Assembly (NCBI RefSeq): GCF_019400745.1
Contig: NZ_WJIB01000003.1
Location: forward strand, 248,001-312,000
Length of the DNA: 64,000 nucleotides
Reading direction: 5' to 3'
DNA from: Cohnella sp. CFH 77786
GTDB taxonomy: Bacteria > Bacillota > Bacilli > Paenibacillales > Paenibacillaceae
Both the position numbers and the translations under genes were made by a program. This document shows, one piece after another, positions 1-8,803 of the stretch. How positions within the stretch are numbered: position 1 is the first letter of the stretch; each line of letters opens with the position of its first letter. The notes under the pieces were generated by a model. It had not been told where the DNA came from, made no database searches, and saw only the letters and a program-made list of their open reading frames with translations.

Positions 1-382
1 GGATCGTCGTCATGACAGCTTCCGTGCCGGAATTCACGAACCGTACCTTGTCCATGGAAGGGATGGCGGATTTCAGCATCTCGGCCAGACGGATTTCATG
101 CTCGGTCGGTGTTCCGTACAAGGTGCCCGATTCCGCGGCGCGAACGATGGCTTTCGTGACATGGGGATGGGCATGTCCGGTAATGATGGGGCCGAATGCG
201 GCCAGATAGTCGAGATAACGGTTGCCGTCGACGTCCCAGAAGCAGGCCCCCTGGGCGCGCTCGACGAAAACGGGGGCGCCGCCGCCTACCGCCTTGAACG
301 AGCGGGAGGGGCTGTTCACTCCTCCGACGATATGCCGTTGCGCTTCTTCATACAAACGTTCCGAGCGGGTGCGCGAGAACAT
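1..382 (-). CDS. hemL: Glutamate-1-semialdehyde 2,1-aminomutase, N-terminal part (cut by window edge)
   Basis: PLP enzyme that converts glutamate-1-semialdehyde to 5-aminolevulinate in the C5 route to tetrapyrroles. Only the first ~127 residues are present and the rest lies beyond position 1. The reverse-strand protein begins [15 protein letters not shown] and continues with [40 protein letters not shown] and RFVNSGTEA, the classic N-terminal landmarks of GSA aminomutase. The ATG at 382 has a GAAGGAA ribosome site inside the last codons of the upstream LCP gene, whose stop is 4 bases away, so translation is probably coupled. The PLP lysine lies outside the window. The paralogous spore form (gsaB-like) cannot be excluded from the N-terminus alone. 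Confidence 0.93.
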   Translation of the reverse strand, partial: MFSRTRSERLYEEAQRHIVGGVNSPSRSFKAVGGGAPVFVERAQGACFWDVDGNRYLDYLAAFGPIITGHAHPHVTKAIVRAAESGTLYGTPTEHEIRLAEMLKSAIPSMDKVRFVNSGTEAVMTTI

Positions 383-386
383 GGAT

Positions 387-1439
387 TCAATTTCCTTCTT
401 TCTTTTCGATCGACGACGGAGCTGGAGGCGCTGCGGCGTCGCCGGAAGTCGGCGATGCGGACGCGGACGGAGAAGGAGACGGCTGCGTGGTGTCTTGAGC
501 GAGCGTCGCCTGCACGTAGCCTTTGAGCGCGTCCGTATCCTTGATGCCGATCATGGCGGATCCGTCTACGTTCTTGTCGTAGACGAGCTCCATCGGCGGA
601 ATTTGAGCGGAGCCGGCCTGATGCGATTTGTAGCCGAGGCTGGCCAACCGGATCATGTCTTCCGGCGACATATTGGTTTCGACGTAAGGGGTCATTTTCG
701 ACAGGATGTCCGGCAAGCGGATCAAATTCCAACCGCTCTGGAGCTTGTCGGCCACGGCCTTGAGAAAATTGCGCTGGCGCTCCGTCCGCGTGAAATCGCT
801 CATGGCGTCATGCCGGAAACGGACGTACTGCAGCGCTTTTTCGCCGTCGAGATGCTGCTGCCCCTTTTTCAAATCGATATCGAACTTGTGGTCGTCCGCC
901 GCACTCGTGTAGTGCATGTCCTTCTCCACGTAAAAGTCGATGCCGCCGATCGCGTCCACCAGTTGAATGAATCCTTGAAAATCCACATAGGCGTAGTATT
1001 GGATATCGAGGCCGAGGAGATTGCCGACCGTCTTCATCGCGAGTTCGGGTCCGCCCAGCGTGATCGCCGTGTTGATGCGTCCTTGCCGGTGGTCCGGGAT
1101 GTCTACGTACGTATCGCGGAGGACGGAGAACAGGTGAACCCGTTTCGTTCCCGGATCGAACGAAACGACCATGATGGAGTCGGATCTGGCGACCTCGCCT
1201 TTCTGCAGCCCCCGCTCATCCCCGCCGAGCAACAGGACGTTGACCCGCTCGGAGCCGGTCCATTCCAAAGGCTTATACTCCGGTTTCCGCTCGAATTGCC
1301 GGAAGCGGGACTGATCCTGCGGTTTGCTCATTTGGTCAAGCTGGTCGTACGTCTGGTAGCCTTTCCAGACCGCAAGGCCGATCACGGCGATCACCACGGT
1401 AAGCGTTCCGGTCAATATCCATTTCCATTTCTTGCGCAT
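387..1439 (-). CDS. LytR-CpsA-Psr (LCP) family cell-wall glycopolymer ligase
   Basis: Membrane-anchored LCP protein of about 350 residues. The family transfers undecaprenyl-linked polymers such as teichoic acids to peptidoglycan on the outer face of the membrane. A basic N-terminus (MRKKWKW) precedes one transmembrane helix ([16 protein letters not shown]). The LCP domain follows, with [71 protein letters not shown] and [11 protein letters not shown], which hold the conserved Asp/Arg residues that bind the pyrophosphate lipid. The tail is a low-complexity Ser/Pro/Ala stretch. I chose the ATG at 1439 because AGGAAG sits 8 bases upstream; a TTG 21 bases further out has no good ribosome site. 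It is followed directly by hemL, and the pairing has no obvious functional logic. Confidence 0.9.
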   Translation of the reverse strand: MRKKWKWILTGTLTVVIAVIGLAVWKGYQTYDQLDQMSKPQDQSRFRQFERKPEYKPLEWTGSERVNVLLLGGDERGLQKGEVARSDSIMVVSFDPGTKRVHLFSVLRDTYVDIPDHRQGRINTAITLGGPELAMKTVGNLLGLDIQYYAYVDFQGFIQLVDAIGGIDFYVEKDMHYTSAADDHKFDIDLKKGQQHLDGEKALQYVRFRHDAMSDFTRTERQRNFLKAVADKLQSGWNLIRLPDILSKMTPYVETNMSPEDMIRLASLGYKSHQAGSAQIPPMELVYDKNVDGSAMIGIKDTDALKGYVQATLAQDTTQPSPSPSASASPTSGDAAAPPAPSSIEKKEGN

Positions 1440-1460
1440 GGACGACTTCCTTTCCGACAA

Positions 1461-1562
1461 GTTCCCGCATTTACGCTAATCCGTTCGTGAGGTAAGATAA
1501 CTTATAAAATTATAAAGTTTCGACAGGCGGCGAAGCAAGTTTCGTCGAATCGGGAGGCAAAC
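1461..1562. promoter_or_regulatory. Divergent intergenic promoter region
   Basis: AT-rich gap between the leftward LCP/hemL genes and the rightward ABC exporter operon. It contains CTTATAAAATTATAAAG around 1500-1516, which could supply -10 elements for either direction. No convincing -35/-10 pair could be fixed by eye. GGGAGG at 1552-1557 is the ribosome site of the ATPase gene. Confidence 0.35.
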
Positions 1563-2588
1563 ATGCTGGCAATCGATGTGTCCGACCTGCGCAAGCAGTT
1601 CAAGGTGCAGAAAAACCGCGAAGGCCTGAAAGGCGCGCTGAAAGATTTGTTTAAACGGGAGCATACCGAAGTGGCCGCGGTGAAGGATATCAGCTTCCAA
1701 ATCCCCCAGGGGGAAATTTGCGGCTATATCGGAGAGAACGGGGCCGGGAAATCGACGACGATCAAAATGCTGACGGGGATTCTCGTCCCCACGTCCGGCA
1801 AAATCCTCGTCAACGGCTACGTTCCCTACAAGGAAAGAGAGGAGTTCGTCCGCGGCATTGGGGTCGTGTTCGGCCAACGAAGCCAGCTCTGGTGGGATAT
1901 CGGCGTCATCGAATCGTTCCGGCTCCTCCGCAAGGTGTATCGCGTGAGCGAGGCCGATTTCCGCGCAAGGCTGGACGAACTCGTCGAGACGCTTCAACTG
2001 CAGGAGCTGCTGAACCGTCCGGTCCGGAAGCTGAGCCTGGGGCAGCGGATGAGATGCGAGCTGGTCGCGGCTCTGCTCCATCAGCCGTCCATCCTGTTTC
2101 TGGACGAGCCGACGATCGGCCTCGACATCGTGGTGAAAACGGAAATCCGCGAGTTCCTGAAAAAGCTGAACCGGGAGCACGGGACGACCATCTTGCTGAC
2201 GACGCACGATCTGCAGGATATCGAGGCCTTATGCTCGCGGGTCATCATGCTGGACGACGGGAGAATCATCTATGACGGCGGTTTGGACGAACTCAAGGAC
2301 CGTTGGGGCAAAGGACGCGAGGTGCAGTTCCAGTTCAACGATCCGGTCGCGATCGCGGATTTGTCCCGGCTGACGGAAGGACTCGAGGTCCGCTGGTCCA
2401 AGGAGAACGAGCTGACCGCGAAAGTCTGGATCCCGCGCGAGCTGAACGTCTCCGAAGTGCTGTCCCGCGTCGTGGGCACGAAGGATATCAGCGACATCAA
2501 AATTTTCGAGACGAACACGGACGAGATCGTGCGGGAGATCTACCAGTCGGGAAGCGCGGCGGCGCCGGTCGGGAGCGTGTCGCCGTGA
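1563..2588 (+). CDS. ABC-2 type exporter ATP-binding protein
   Basis: Cytoplasmic ATPase of 341 residues that powers the two following permeases. Walker A (GENGAGKST), a Q-loop region (GVVFGQRSQLWWD), the signature LSLGQRMRCELVAALL, Walker B (ILFLDEPTIGLD) and the H-loop (LLTTHDLQD) are all present. The extended N-terminus (VSDLRKQFKVQKNREGLKGA) and a ~100-residue C-terminal domain match the NatA/daunorubicin-type group paired with PF06182 (DUF990) permeases, which includes the cyanobacterial viologen exporter. ATG follows GGGAGGCAAAC. The stop overlaps the GTG start of the next gene. Export is likely, but the substrate cannot be told from sequence. Confidence 0.92.
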   Translation: MLAIDVSDLRKQFKVQKNREGLKGALKDLFKREHTEVAAVKDISFQIPQGEICGYIGENGAGKSTTIKMLTGILVPTSGKILVNGYVPYKEREEFVRGIGVVFGQRSQLWWDIGVIESFRLLRKVYRVSEADFRARLDELVETLQLQELLNRPVRKLSLGQRMRCELVAALLHQPSILFLDEPTIGLDIVVKTEIREFLKKLNREHGTTILLTTHDLQDIEALCSRVIMLDDGRIIYDGGLDELKDRWGKGREVQFQFNDPVAIADLSRLTEGLEVRWSKENELTAKVWIPRELNVSEVLSRVVGTKDISDIKIFETNTDEIVREIYQSGSAAAPVGSVSP

Positions 2589-3379
2589 CCTCCGCGTACT
2601 TCGACCTCATCCGCATCCGGTTTCTCATGATGCTCGCTTACCGGGTCAACTATTACAGCGGCATTATTATTTATGCGATCAACATCGGCGCGTACTACTT
2701 CACCTGGAAAGCAATCTACGGTAACGCGCAGACGCTGGCCGGCTTCACCGTCGACCAAATGACGACTTACGTTGCGGTGTCGTGGATGGCCCGCGCGTTT
2801 TATTTCAACAACCTGGACCGGGAGATCGCGAACGATATCCGCGACGGCAGCGTCGCGGTGCAGATGACGCGGCCCTACAACTATTTGCTGGTCAAAATGA
2901 TGCAGGGCTTCGGGGAGGGCTTGTTCCGCCTGACCCTGTTCATGTTCCCGGGAATGGTCGTCGTGTCGCTGATCTTCCCGGTGGAGCTGCCGACCGATCC
3001 GCTCCGATGGGTTCTGTTTTTCGTCATGATCTGGTTCAGTTTCCTCATCAATTCGCAGCTCAACATTCTCACCGGCCTGTTCGCCTTCTTCGTGGAAAAC
3101 AACGAAGGGCTCATGCGCATGAAACGGGTGGCCGTCGACCTGCTGTCGGGCGTCGTCATCCCGGTCGCTTTCTTTCCCTTCTGGGCGAGAACGGTGCTGG
3201 AGTGGACGCCGTTCCCGGCCATCACGTATTTGCCCAGCTCCGTGTTCACCGGGCGGATGGCCGGGGCGGAGGCCTGGCAGGCGCTGCTGGTGCAAGCGGT
3301 CTGGTTCGCCGTGTTGATCGTGCCCATTCTCGTCATGTGGCGTGCGTCCAGGCGCCGCTTGTTCGTGCAGGGAGGTTGA
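2585..3379 (+). CDS. ABC-2 family permease (PF06182/DUF990 type), first subunit
   Basis: Integral membrane protein of 264 residues with about six hydrophobic segments. The GTG start overlaps the ATPase stop (GTGA), and GGGAG lies 9 bases upstream; the open frame extends further 5' but only inside the ATPase gene. The N-terminus (TSAYFDLIRIRFLMMLAYRV), the DIRDGSVAVQMTRPYNYL motif between early helices and the W-x-P-F-x-A-I-T-Y-L-P loop near residues 205-217 are typical of this exporter family. It probably forms a heterodimer with the next gene product. Confidence 0.87.
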   Translation: MTSAYFDLIRIRFLMMLAYRVNYYSGIIIYAINIGAYYFTWKAIYGNAQTLAGFTVDQMTTYVAVSWMARAFYFNNLDREIANDIRDGSVAVQMTRPYNYLLVKMMQGFGEGLFRLTLFMFPGMVVVSLIFPVELPTDPLRWVLFFVMIWFSFLINSQLNILTGLFAFFVENNEGLMRMKRVAVDLLSGVVIPVAFFPFWARTVLEWTPFPAITYLPSSVFTGRMAGAEAWQALLVQAVWFAVLIVPILVMWRASRRRLFVQGG

Positions 3380-3385
3380 TTCGGG

Positions 3386-4189
3386 ATGAGCGCAAGCAAA
3401 TGGGCGTATAACCTGTCGCTGTTCCGGGAGTATCTCGGCAATTACATCAAGACGAGGCTCACGTACCGGGCCGATTTCTGGGTCGAAGTGCTGTCGGACC
3501 TGCTGTTCTCTGCGATGAACCTGGTCTTTATTTTCGTCGTGTTCGGGCATACGCCCTCCCTGGCGGGCTGGAGCGAGGCGGAGGTCGTGTTCGTCTACGG
3601 ATATTTTATGATCCCTTTCGGCGTTTTCGGCACGTTCTTTAACTTGTGGAATTTCAGTGAACGCTACATCGTGAAAGGGGAGATGGACCGCGTGCTCACG
3701 CGTCCGGCCCATTCCCTCGTGCAAATCATGCTGGAAAACGTGGATCCGGCGTCGCTCATCGGATCGCTTGTCGGTCTGGCCATCATGGGCTCGGCTTGGG
3801 CGACGTTAGGGCTTCCGTTCGATTGGTACGATCCGCTCGCGCTGCTCGCCATGGTGATCGGCTCGGTGCTCATTTATGCCGGTCTGTACACGGCTCTCGC
3901 CGCGATCTCGTTCTACTCGGACGCGCCGACCGGCATCGTGCCGCTCATGTTCAACATCCAGAACTACGGGCGTTATCCGATCCAAATTTACAACAAGGGC
4001 ATCCGCTTCCTGCTCACCTGGGTACTGCCGTTCGCTTTCGTCGGCGTCTACCCCGCGTCCTTCTTCCTGGACCGGCACGGCGATCTGGAGATGTCGCTGC
4101 TGACCCCCGCCGTCGGCGTCGTCGTCTTCGCCTTCGGGTTGTTCGTCTGGAACCGGGGCGTCAAGCGTTATCGGGGGGCAGGCAGCTAA
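3386..4189 (+). CDS. ABC-2 family permease (PF06182/DUF990 type), second subunit
   Basis: Integral membrane protein of 267 residues, paralogous in layout to the upstream permease. It opens with a cytoplasmic stretch (NLSLFREYLGNYIKTRLTYR), then about six membrane spans, with the family motif IVKGEMDRVLTRPAHSLVQ near residue 95 and a W-x-L-P-F-A-F-V-G-V-Y-P loop late in the chain. GGAGG about 12 bases before the ATG and a 6-base gap from the first permease indicate one operon of ATPase plus two permeases. The substrate is unknown. Confidence 0.87.
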   Translation: MSASKWAYNLSLFREYLGNYIKTRLTYRADFWVEVLSDLLFSAMNLVFIFVVFGHTPSLAGWSEAEVVFVYGYFMIPFGVFGTFFNLWNFSERYIVKGEMDRVLTRPAHSLVQIMLENVDPASLIGSLVGLAIMGSAWATLGLPFDWYDPLALLAMVIGSVLIYAGLYTALAAISFYSDAPTGIVPLMFNIQNYGRYPIQIYNKGIRFLLTWVLPFAFVGVYPASFFLDRHGDLEMSLLTPAVGVVVFAFGLFVWNRGVKRYRGAGS

Positions 4190-4212
4190 TTCGAGAAAGG
4201 AGGCGGCTAAGC

Positions 4213-4695
4213 ATGGCGGATACGAGAACTTCACCCGAAATCGGCAAAGCCGCACCCGGCTTCAAATTACCCGCTTCGAACGGGGAGACGGTCAAGCTCG
4301 GCGATTTTCGGGGGCGCAAGGTCGTCCTGTTTTTCTACCCGCAGGACAACACGCCGACTTGCACGCAGGAAGCGTGCGATTTCCGGGACGCGAACGCGGA
4401 CTTCGAACAATCGGATACGGTTCTGATCGGCATCAGCCCGGATCCGGTGAAGTCGCATTTGAAATTCATCGAAAAGCAAAGCCTGCCGTTTCTTCTCTTG
4501 TCCGACGAGAAGTTGAAAGCGGCGAACGCTTACGGCGTCTGGCAAGAGAAGCAATTGTACGGGCGCAAGTACATGGGCATCGTCAGGTCCACCTTCCTGA
4601 TCGACCGCAAGGGCAAGCTGGTCCGGGAGTGGCGGAACGTCCGGCTCAAGGGGCATATCGAGGCCGTGCTGGAGGCGGCGAGGTTGTTGAAATAG
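4213..4695 (+). CDS. bcp: Thioredoxin-dependent peroxiredoxin, Bcp/PrxQ type
   Basis: Cytoplasmic 160-residue thiol peroxidase that reduces hydroperoxides with thioredoxin. After IGKAAPGFKLPASNGE come the conserved VVLFFYPQDNTPTCTQEAC block, holding the peroxidatic Cys (TPTCT) and the resolving Cys five residues later (EAC), and the FLLLSDE, YGVWQEKQLYGRKYMGI and RSTFLIDRKGKL segments of PrxQ enzymes. AAAGGAGG lies 9 bases before the ATG. It sits 23 bases after the exporter permease and before a clear terminator, so it is probably the last gene of that operon. Confidence 0.95.
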   Translation: MADTRTSPEIGKAAPGFKLPASNGETVKLGDFRGRKVVLFFYPQDNTPTCTQEACDFRDANADFEQSDTVLIGISPDPVKSHLKFIEKQSLPFLLLSDEKLKAANAYGVWQEKQLYGRKYMGIVRSTFLIDRKGKLVREWRNVRLKGHIEAVLEAARLLK

Positions 4696-4732
4696 CCCGA
4701 TTTCAGCCGAATGGCCTAAATAATTTGGACGC

Positions 4733-4761
4733 AAAGACACCTGCGGGTGTCTTTTTCTTTC
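4733..4761 (+). terminator. Rho-independent terminator after bcp
   Basis: Perfect 9-bp stem AAAGACACC / GGTGTCTTT around a 4-base loop, followed by TTTCTTT. It closes the exporter-bcp transcription unit. Confidence 0.85.
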
Positions 4762-4808
4762 GATAATCTTGAAAGGGAGCAGGAAAAGGATGGGGAGGCG
4801 GAGATCGC

Positions 4809-6077
4809 GTGTTGGTCTTCTTGAAGAAGCGCGCTGGCCGGGCGGCCTTGGCCGTCTTGCTCTTGGCGGCTTTGTGCGGATTGTACGTTGTCGGAACGCA
4901 AATCGCAAGCGAATCGAACGAAACCGGTACGATCCTGGATTTCGAAATGGCCCTGCGCGACGGAGACGCGGCGCGCGTAGCCGAGCTGCTGCATGCGGAC
5001 GATGACAAGGTAGCCATCGATGAACCGAAAGCCGAACGATTAATGGCCTTCTTAAACCAGAAGGGCCGCCTGGAGGAAGCGTTGAAAGGCTTGCGCGGGG
5101 AGAGCGGCGATACCGGATCCGTTGGCCGTATTTTTGCCATCGAGAAGGATGGCAAGCGGTTCGGGATTTTCGACCGTTACCGGATTGTCGTGCGCACCTC
5201 GGCGATCGAGGTCCGCACGAATTACAAGGGCGCGACGGTCAAGCTGGACGGTCAGCCGGTCGCGACGGCCGACTCCTCCGATTACCGGACGGAGGTTGGA
5301 CCGCTCGTTCCCGGCAGCTACAGATTGGAAGCCGAATATATCGGGAAATTCGCGACTCTCAAAGCCGAACGGGACGTATCGGTCGGAGGCGGCCGAACAG
5401 GCGACCCGGTCGACCTCTCGCTGAACGGGGAGATGGTTACGGTCGAAGCGAACTACGACGGGGCCGCGATTTATATCGACGGCAAGGATACGGGGGCGCG
5501 TACCGGCGGGAAAGACCTTCTGGGACCTGTGCCTCTGGACGGCACGAATCGGGTGCATGCCGAGAAGGAGTTTCCTTGGGGCATCGCCAAAAGCGAACCG
5601 GTCCCGATTCGGGAGCGGACGGTGCGGGTCGTGATCGATCCGAACACCGAGGCCCTTAAGGAAGCCGTCATGGACGCGGCTTCGGGGTTCATCCAAAGCT
5701 ACATGGACGCTTACAACAAGCTGGATCCTTCGGCCGTGCGGCATTCGGTACCGGATAAGATCGCGGAGCTGGCTTCGGGAATCCACGATTACAAAGCGAG
5801 CGGGCTCATCTATGAGGCGCATTTGAAGAAGCTGGTGTTCGATACCGACAGCATTTATATCCAGCAAGAGCCGGACGGTTCGTACCGGACGGCCGTTTCC
5901 CTTCAAAGCACGTACGACCAGCGGTTCTACGCGGCGGGCGAAACGCCGCCGGAGCCTGACGAATACACGGATACGATGACGTACCGCCTCGTTTTGAAGA
6001 ACGGGGAATGGCTGGTGACGGACTGGTATCAGGACTACGATTTCAACGGCAAGCATACGAAGGTAAAGACGTTTTGA
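4809..6077 (+). CDS. TcaA-like membrane-anchored extracellular protein
   Basis: A 422-residue protein with one N-terminal transmembrane helix (AALAVLLLAALCGLYVVG) and a long extracellular part. The arrangement resembles TcaA/YvbJ proteins: a helical segment (EMALRDGDAARVAELLH), two PEGA/TcaA-like beta modules (GATVKLDGQPVATADSS and GAAIYIDGKDTGARTGG), then an NTF2-like C-terminal domain (IQSYMDAYNKLDPSAV to LVLKNGEWLVTDWYQDYDF). The N-terminal zinc ribbon seen in many TcaA proteins is absent. The GTG start has GGGGAGG about 10 bases upstream. Relatives influence glycopeptide sensitivity and cell-wall status; the role here is inferred from architecture only. It stands alone between two terminators. 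Confidence 0.72.
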   Translation: MLVFLKKRAGRAALAVLLLAALCGLYVVGTQIASESNETGTILDFEMALRDGDAARVAELLHADDDKVAIDEPKAERLMAFLNQKGRLEEALKGLRGESGDTGSVGRIFAIEKDGKRFGIFDRYRIVVRTSAIEVRTNYKGATVKLDGQPVATADSSDYRTEVGPLVPGSYRLEAEYIGKFATLKAERDVSVGGGRTGDPVDLSLNGEMVTVEANYDGAAIYIDGKDTGARTGGKDLLGPVPLDGTNRVHAEKEFPWGIAKSEPVPIRERTVRVVIDPNTEALKEAVMDAASGFIQSYMDAYNKLDPSAVRHSVPDKIAELASGIHDYKASGLIYEAHLKKLVFDTDSIYIQQEPDGSYRTAVSLQSTYDQRFYAAGETPPEPDEYTDTMTYRLVLKNGEWLVTDWYQDYDFNGKHTKVKTF

Positions 6078-6094
6078 CCTGCATGTTGAATGAG

Positions 6095-6119
6095 ACGCCG
6101 GGGCCGCCCGGCGTTTTTT
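6095..6119 (+). terminator. Rho-independent terminator after the TcaA-like gene
   Basis: 8-bp perfect GC-rich stem ACGCCGGG / CCCGGCGT with a GCCG loop, followed directly by six T, 18 bases after the stop codon. Confidence 0.88.
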
Positions 6120-6233
6120 CGTATGATCATTCAGCATGCATTCGTTTCGCGCTTATTCGTTGTTCCGAATATCGGACCGGCCCTGCCGAATATACTCCAA
6201 TGATCGAGTATTATCGGGAACGGGAGGAATTGG

Positions 6234-6899
6234 ATGATGCAAACGCCAGAGTTGTACGCTTCTCGCGCCGACCCGCATACGGTCGCGACGTTTCGGGCGC
6301 TTGTCGACGCGATTGTCCCTTATACGCCTGAGCTCGCCGCTTACGGGGCAGAGCAGCCGATCGGCGCCGTCCAGCAGCACGTTCACGAGTATATGATTTG
6401 GTCTTTGGACCACACCCTTACGCTCGTGCTCGATTATTACCCGGAGATCGTGCCGCTGGCGGCCCCGACCGCCGGGCTTCTTAACGCGGGCGCGGCTCAG
6501 CTCGTCGCTTCGGGCCAAGCGAAGTACGCGGCGCAAGGCGCGATCGCCGGGAGCCCCGTCCCTTTCGCCGCTTTATCGCCCGCAGACCGTATTCGCACCA
6601 TGGCCATTTTGGAAAAATTGCAGATCGATCTTGGGTTGCTCCCTCCTCCTTACCGCGACGATGGCGGACTCGTGAAATTCATCATCGATTATCTGAACAG
6701 GGGTACGATGTTCGGGAATTATTCGGAGTGGCCCGGCTACGGAACGACGCGGCTGAATACGCCGACGCGGCGGAGGCTGGAGTTCTTCCCCATCGGCTGG
6801 CGGCAAACCGGGTATCCGGGAGTATCCAAAGGGTATCGGGCCGTGAGGGGAATCCTGATGACGATCGTGCGCGAAGGGGGGAAGTCCACCATTGTATGA
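6234..6899 (+). CDS. Small partner subunit of the adjacent GMC oxidoreductase
   Basis: A 221-residue protein with no clear signal peptide. It resembles the small subunits (gluconate 2-dehydrogenase subunit 3-like) that accompany FAD-dependent GMC dehydrogenases: an early RALVDAIVPYTPELAAYG segment, helical middle (LDHTLTLVLDYYPEIVPL) and a conserved-looking C-terminal block (GTMFGNYSEWPGYGTTRL; GWRQTGYPGVSKGYRAVRG). GGGAGG lies 7 bases before the ATG. Its last 8 bases overlap the GMC gene, so the two are translated together. The subunit role is inferred from context. Confidence 0.7.
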   Translation: MMQTPELYASRADPHTVATFRALVDAIVPYTPELAAYGAEQPIGAVQQHVHEYMIWSLDHTLTLVLDYYPEIVPLAAPTAGLLNAGAAQLVASGQAKYAAQGAIAGSPVPFAALSPADRIRTMAILEKLQIDLGLLPPPYRDDGGLVKFIIDYLNRGTMFGNYSEWPGYGTTRLNTPTRRRLEFFPIGWRQTGYPGVSKGYRAVRGILMTIVREGGKSTIV

Positions 6900-8598
6900 C
6901 GCGGATGTGATCGTAATCGGTTCCGGCGGCGGCGGCGCGGTCGCCGCCAAGGAGCTCGGAGAAGCCGGCTTGAAGGTATTGGTGTTGGAAGCGGGTCCGT
7001 TTTACGGAAATAAAAAATGGGAAAATCCGAACAGCGAGCGGGGCGGGGAGTGGAGCTCCAGCTATGACGATCTGGATGTGGGAATATACAAAAAGATCTA
7101 TACCCGTTATGAAAACAACATGAATGACGTCGTGTCCGGCACGTTCCGGTTCGGACCGGCGGACCGGAGGCGCACGCCTTGGCACCGGGTCATGCGGCAG
7201 AAGGGAGACATCTGGCAGCTGGCCGGCGTTGGGGGGACGACGCAGCACTATTGGTCGCAGTCGCCGCGCGCGTTTCCTTCCGCCGTCGACGGCGTCTGGC
7301 CGATCAGCTACGAGGAACTGGTACCCTATTACGAGAAAGCGGAAGCCACCTTGCCCGTGCAATTCTCGCCGACGGCCCCGAAAGAGGAGTTGTTTTACTT
7401 CGCCGTACAGAAGGCGGGTTGGCAGAAAAATCCGACCCTGAACGTGACGAAGCCGGGCTATCGGCCCAATCCGAACGCCATCTTGCCGCCCAATCCGCAT
7501 TTGATGGATCCCAAGTATCCGATCGATCAATTATGGAATATGGACGGCTGCACGATGCAGGGGCATTGCGTGAACGGGTGCACGGCCGGTTCGAGGGTGG
7601 ACACGATCGCCAAGCGCGGCACGCTGGTGAGTTACGTTCCGCTGGCGCTGAAGACCGGCAACGTCGCCATCCGTCCGAATTCGTTCACGATCCGAATCCT
7701 GACGGAACACGATCCGAAGGAAGGATTGCGGGCCGCGGGCGTCCGGTTTCGGGATACGTGGACGGGCGAAATCGGCGAACTGACGGCCAAAGCGGTCGTG
7801 GTGGCCGCCGGCTGCATCGAAACTCCCCGCCTATGGTTCAATTCCGATCTTCCTTTCAACTCGTGGGTCGGCAGAGGACTGACGAACCATTGCTTCGACT
7901 GGGTTGGGGGAGTCTTCGACGAGAAGGATCTCATGGGCATCATGGGGCTCCCTGCCGTCTATCCGTATATGGGGCATACGTCGGGAGCCAGGGTCGACAT
8001 TCCGGGTATCGGAATCTTCCAAGTTTCCTGTCTCAGTCCCGGACTCATGGCTTTCCTGACCTACGGTTTCAGCGAAGCGGGCTTCGACGCCTTGAAACCG
8101 CCCGAGCCGGGGGCGCCGTGGAACATTCACGGACGCGTCGTCGGTCCGGCGCTCAAAGAGCTGATGATGAACTACAACCGGACGATGACGTATTTGCTTC
8201 TGACCGACGACGAAACGCTGTACCGGAACCGAGTGGAGGTCGATCCGATCCTCAAAGACGAGAACGGCCCGATCCCGGTCGTCCACTATGTGCCGAGCAA
8301 AAAAACGCTCCAAAGGCGCGACCAATTGGTCAAATATTCCTGCGAATCGCTCAAGGCGGCGGGAGCCAAAGCGATCATCCGCTCGGATACTCCGTTTGCC
8401 TTCATGCTCCATCTGGAAAGCACGATGCGAATGGGGTACGTCGTGGATACGAACTGCGAGGCTTACCAAGTCAAACGGCTGTTCCTTGCCGACAACAGCG
8501 TGCACTTCAACGGGATCGGAGGGCCGAACCCGACGCTGACGACGCAGGCGCTCGCCACCCGGACCTCGGAGAAGCTGGCGCAGAAATATTTCGCTTAA
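6892..8598 (+). CDS. GMC-family FAD-dependent oxidoreductase
   Basis: 568-residue flavoprotein dehydrogenase or oxidase. The FAD-binding Rossmann motif VIVIGSGGGGAVAAKELG is at the N-terminus, with the LVLEAG strand following. GVGGTTQHYW and VVVAAGCIETPRL are typical GMC segments, and the C-terminus carries HLESTMRMG and LADNSVHFNGIGGPNPTLT. A cysteine cluster CTMQGHCVNGC around residue 223 resembles the Fe-S-linked cysteines of membrane-coupled FAD glucose/sorbitol dehydrogenases, which suggests electron transfer beyond oxygen. The start is TTG at 6892 with GGGGGGAAG upstream, overlapping the small subunit's end. The substrate is probably a sugar or polyol but is not identifiable. Confidence 0.88.
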   Translation: MYDADVIVIGSGGGGAVAAKELGEAGLKVLVLEAGPFYGNKKWENPNSERGGEWSSSYDDLDVGIYKKIYTRYENNMNDVVSGTFRFGPADRRRTPWHRVMRQKGDIWQLAGVGGTTQHYWSQSPRAFPSAVDGVWPISYEELVPYYEKAEATLPVQFSPTAPKEELFYFAVQKAGWQKNPTLNVTKPGYRPNPNAILPPNPHLMDPKYPIDQLWNMDGCTMQGHCVNGCTAGSRVDTIAKRGTLVSYVPLALKTGNVAIRPNSFTIRILTEHDPKEGLRAAGVRFRDTWTGEIGELTAKAVVVAAGCIETPRLWFNSDLPFNSWVGRGLTNHCFDWVGGVFDEKDLMGIMGLPAVYPYMGHTSGARVDIPGIGIFQVSCLSPGLMAFLTYGFSEAGFDALKPPEPGAPWNIHGRVVGPALKELMMNYNRTMTYLLLTDDETLYRNRVEVDPILKDENGPIPVVHYVPSKKTLQRRDQLVKYSCESLKAAGAKAIIRSDTPFAFMLHLESTMRMGYVVDTNCEAYQVKRLFLADNSVHFNGIGGPNPTLTTQALATRTSEKLAQKYFA

Positions 8599-8681
8599 CC
8601 GGTGGAAACGGCCCAATACAATACCGCACCCGAAAGGGCGACGATAAACAAGAATCCGGCGGCTTTCCAAAACTTGTCGAT
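8595..8681 (-). other. Possible 28-residue membrane peptide with a non-canonical ATC start
   Basis: On the reverse strand, GGGAGG is followed 8 bases later by ATC GAC AAG and a 28-codon frame reading (I)DKFWKAAGFLFIVALSG and then AVLYWAVSTG before TAA. Its composition (charged N-terminus, then one hydrophobic helix) looks like a genuine small membrane protein. No ATG, GTG or TTG exists between the in-frame upstream TGA and the ATC, so it is either an ATC/ATT-type start, a mutated start, or chance. The stop is convergent with, and overlaps, the GMC stop. Confidence 0.3.
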
Positions 8682-8760
8682 GCGGCATCCCTCCCGTCAC
8701 CATCAGTTTGTTCGCCGGGAAGCTCCGTTAATCCCGAATCCCCTAAATTGTCTGAAGCCG

Positions 8761-8792
8761 AGGGCCAACCCGATGGGGTTTGCCCTTCTTTT
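8761..8792 (+). terminator. Terminator-like hairpin between the GMC gene and the first ger operon
   Basis: Stem AGGGC-C-AACCC / GGGTT-T-GCCCT with one internal mismatch and a GATG loop, followed by TTCTTTT. It lies about 160 bases after the GMC stop and 12 bases before the ger promoter. Confidence 0.65.
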
Positions 8793-8803
8793 GCTAAGAA
8801 CCC

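Noticed and set aside
1-526. Forward-strand open frames at the left edge
   Set aside because: They run antisense to hemL and the LCP gene, both identified from conserved motifs on the reverse strand.
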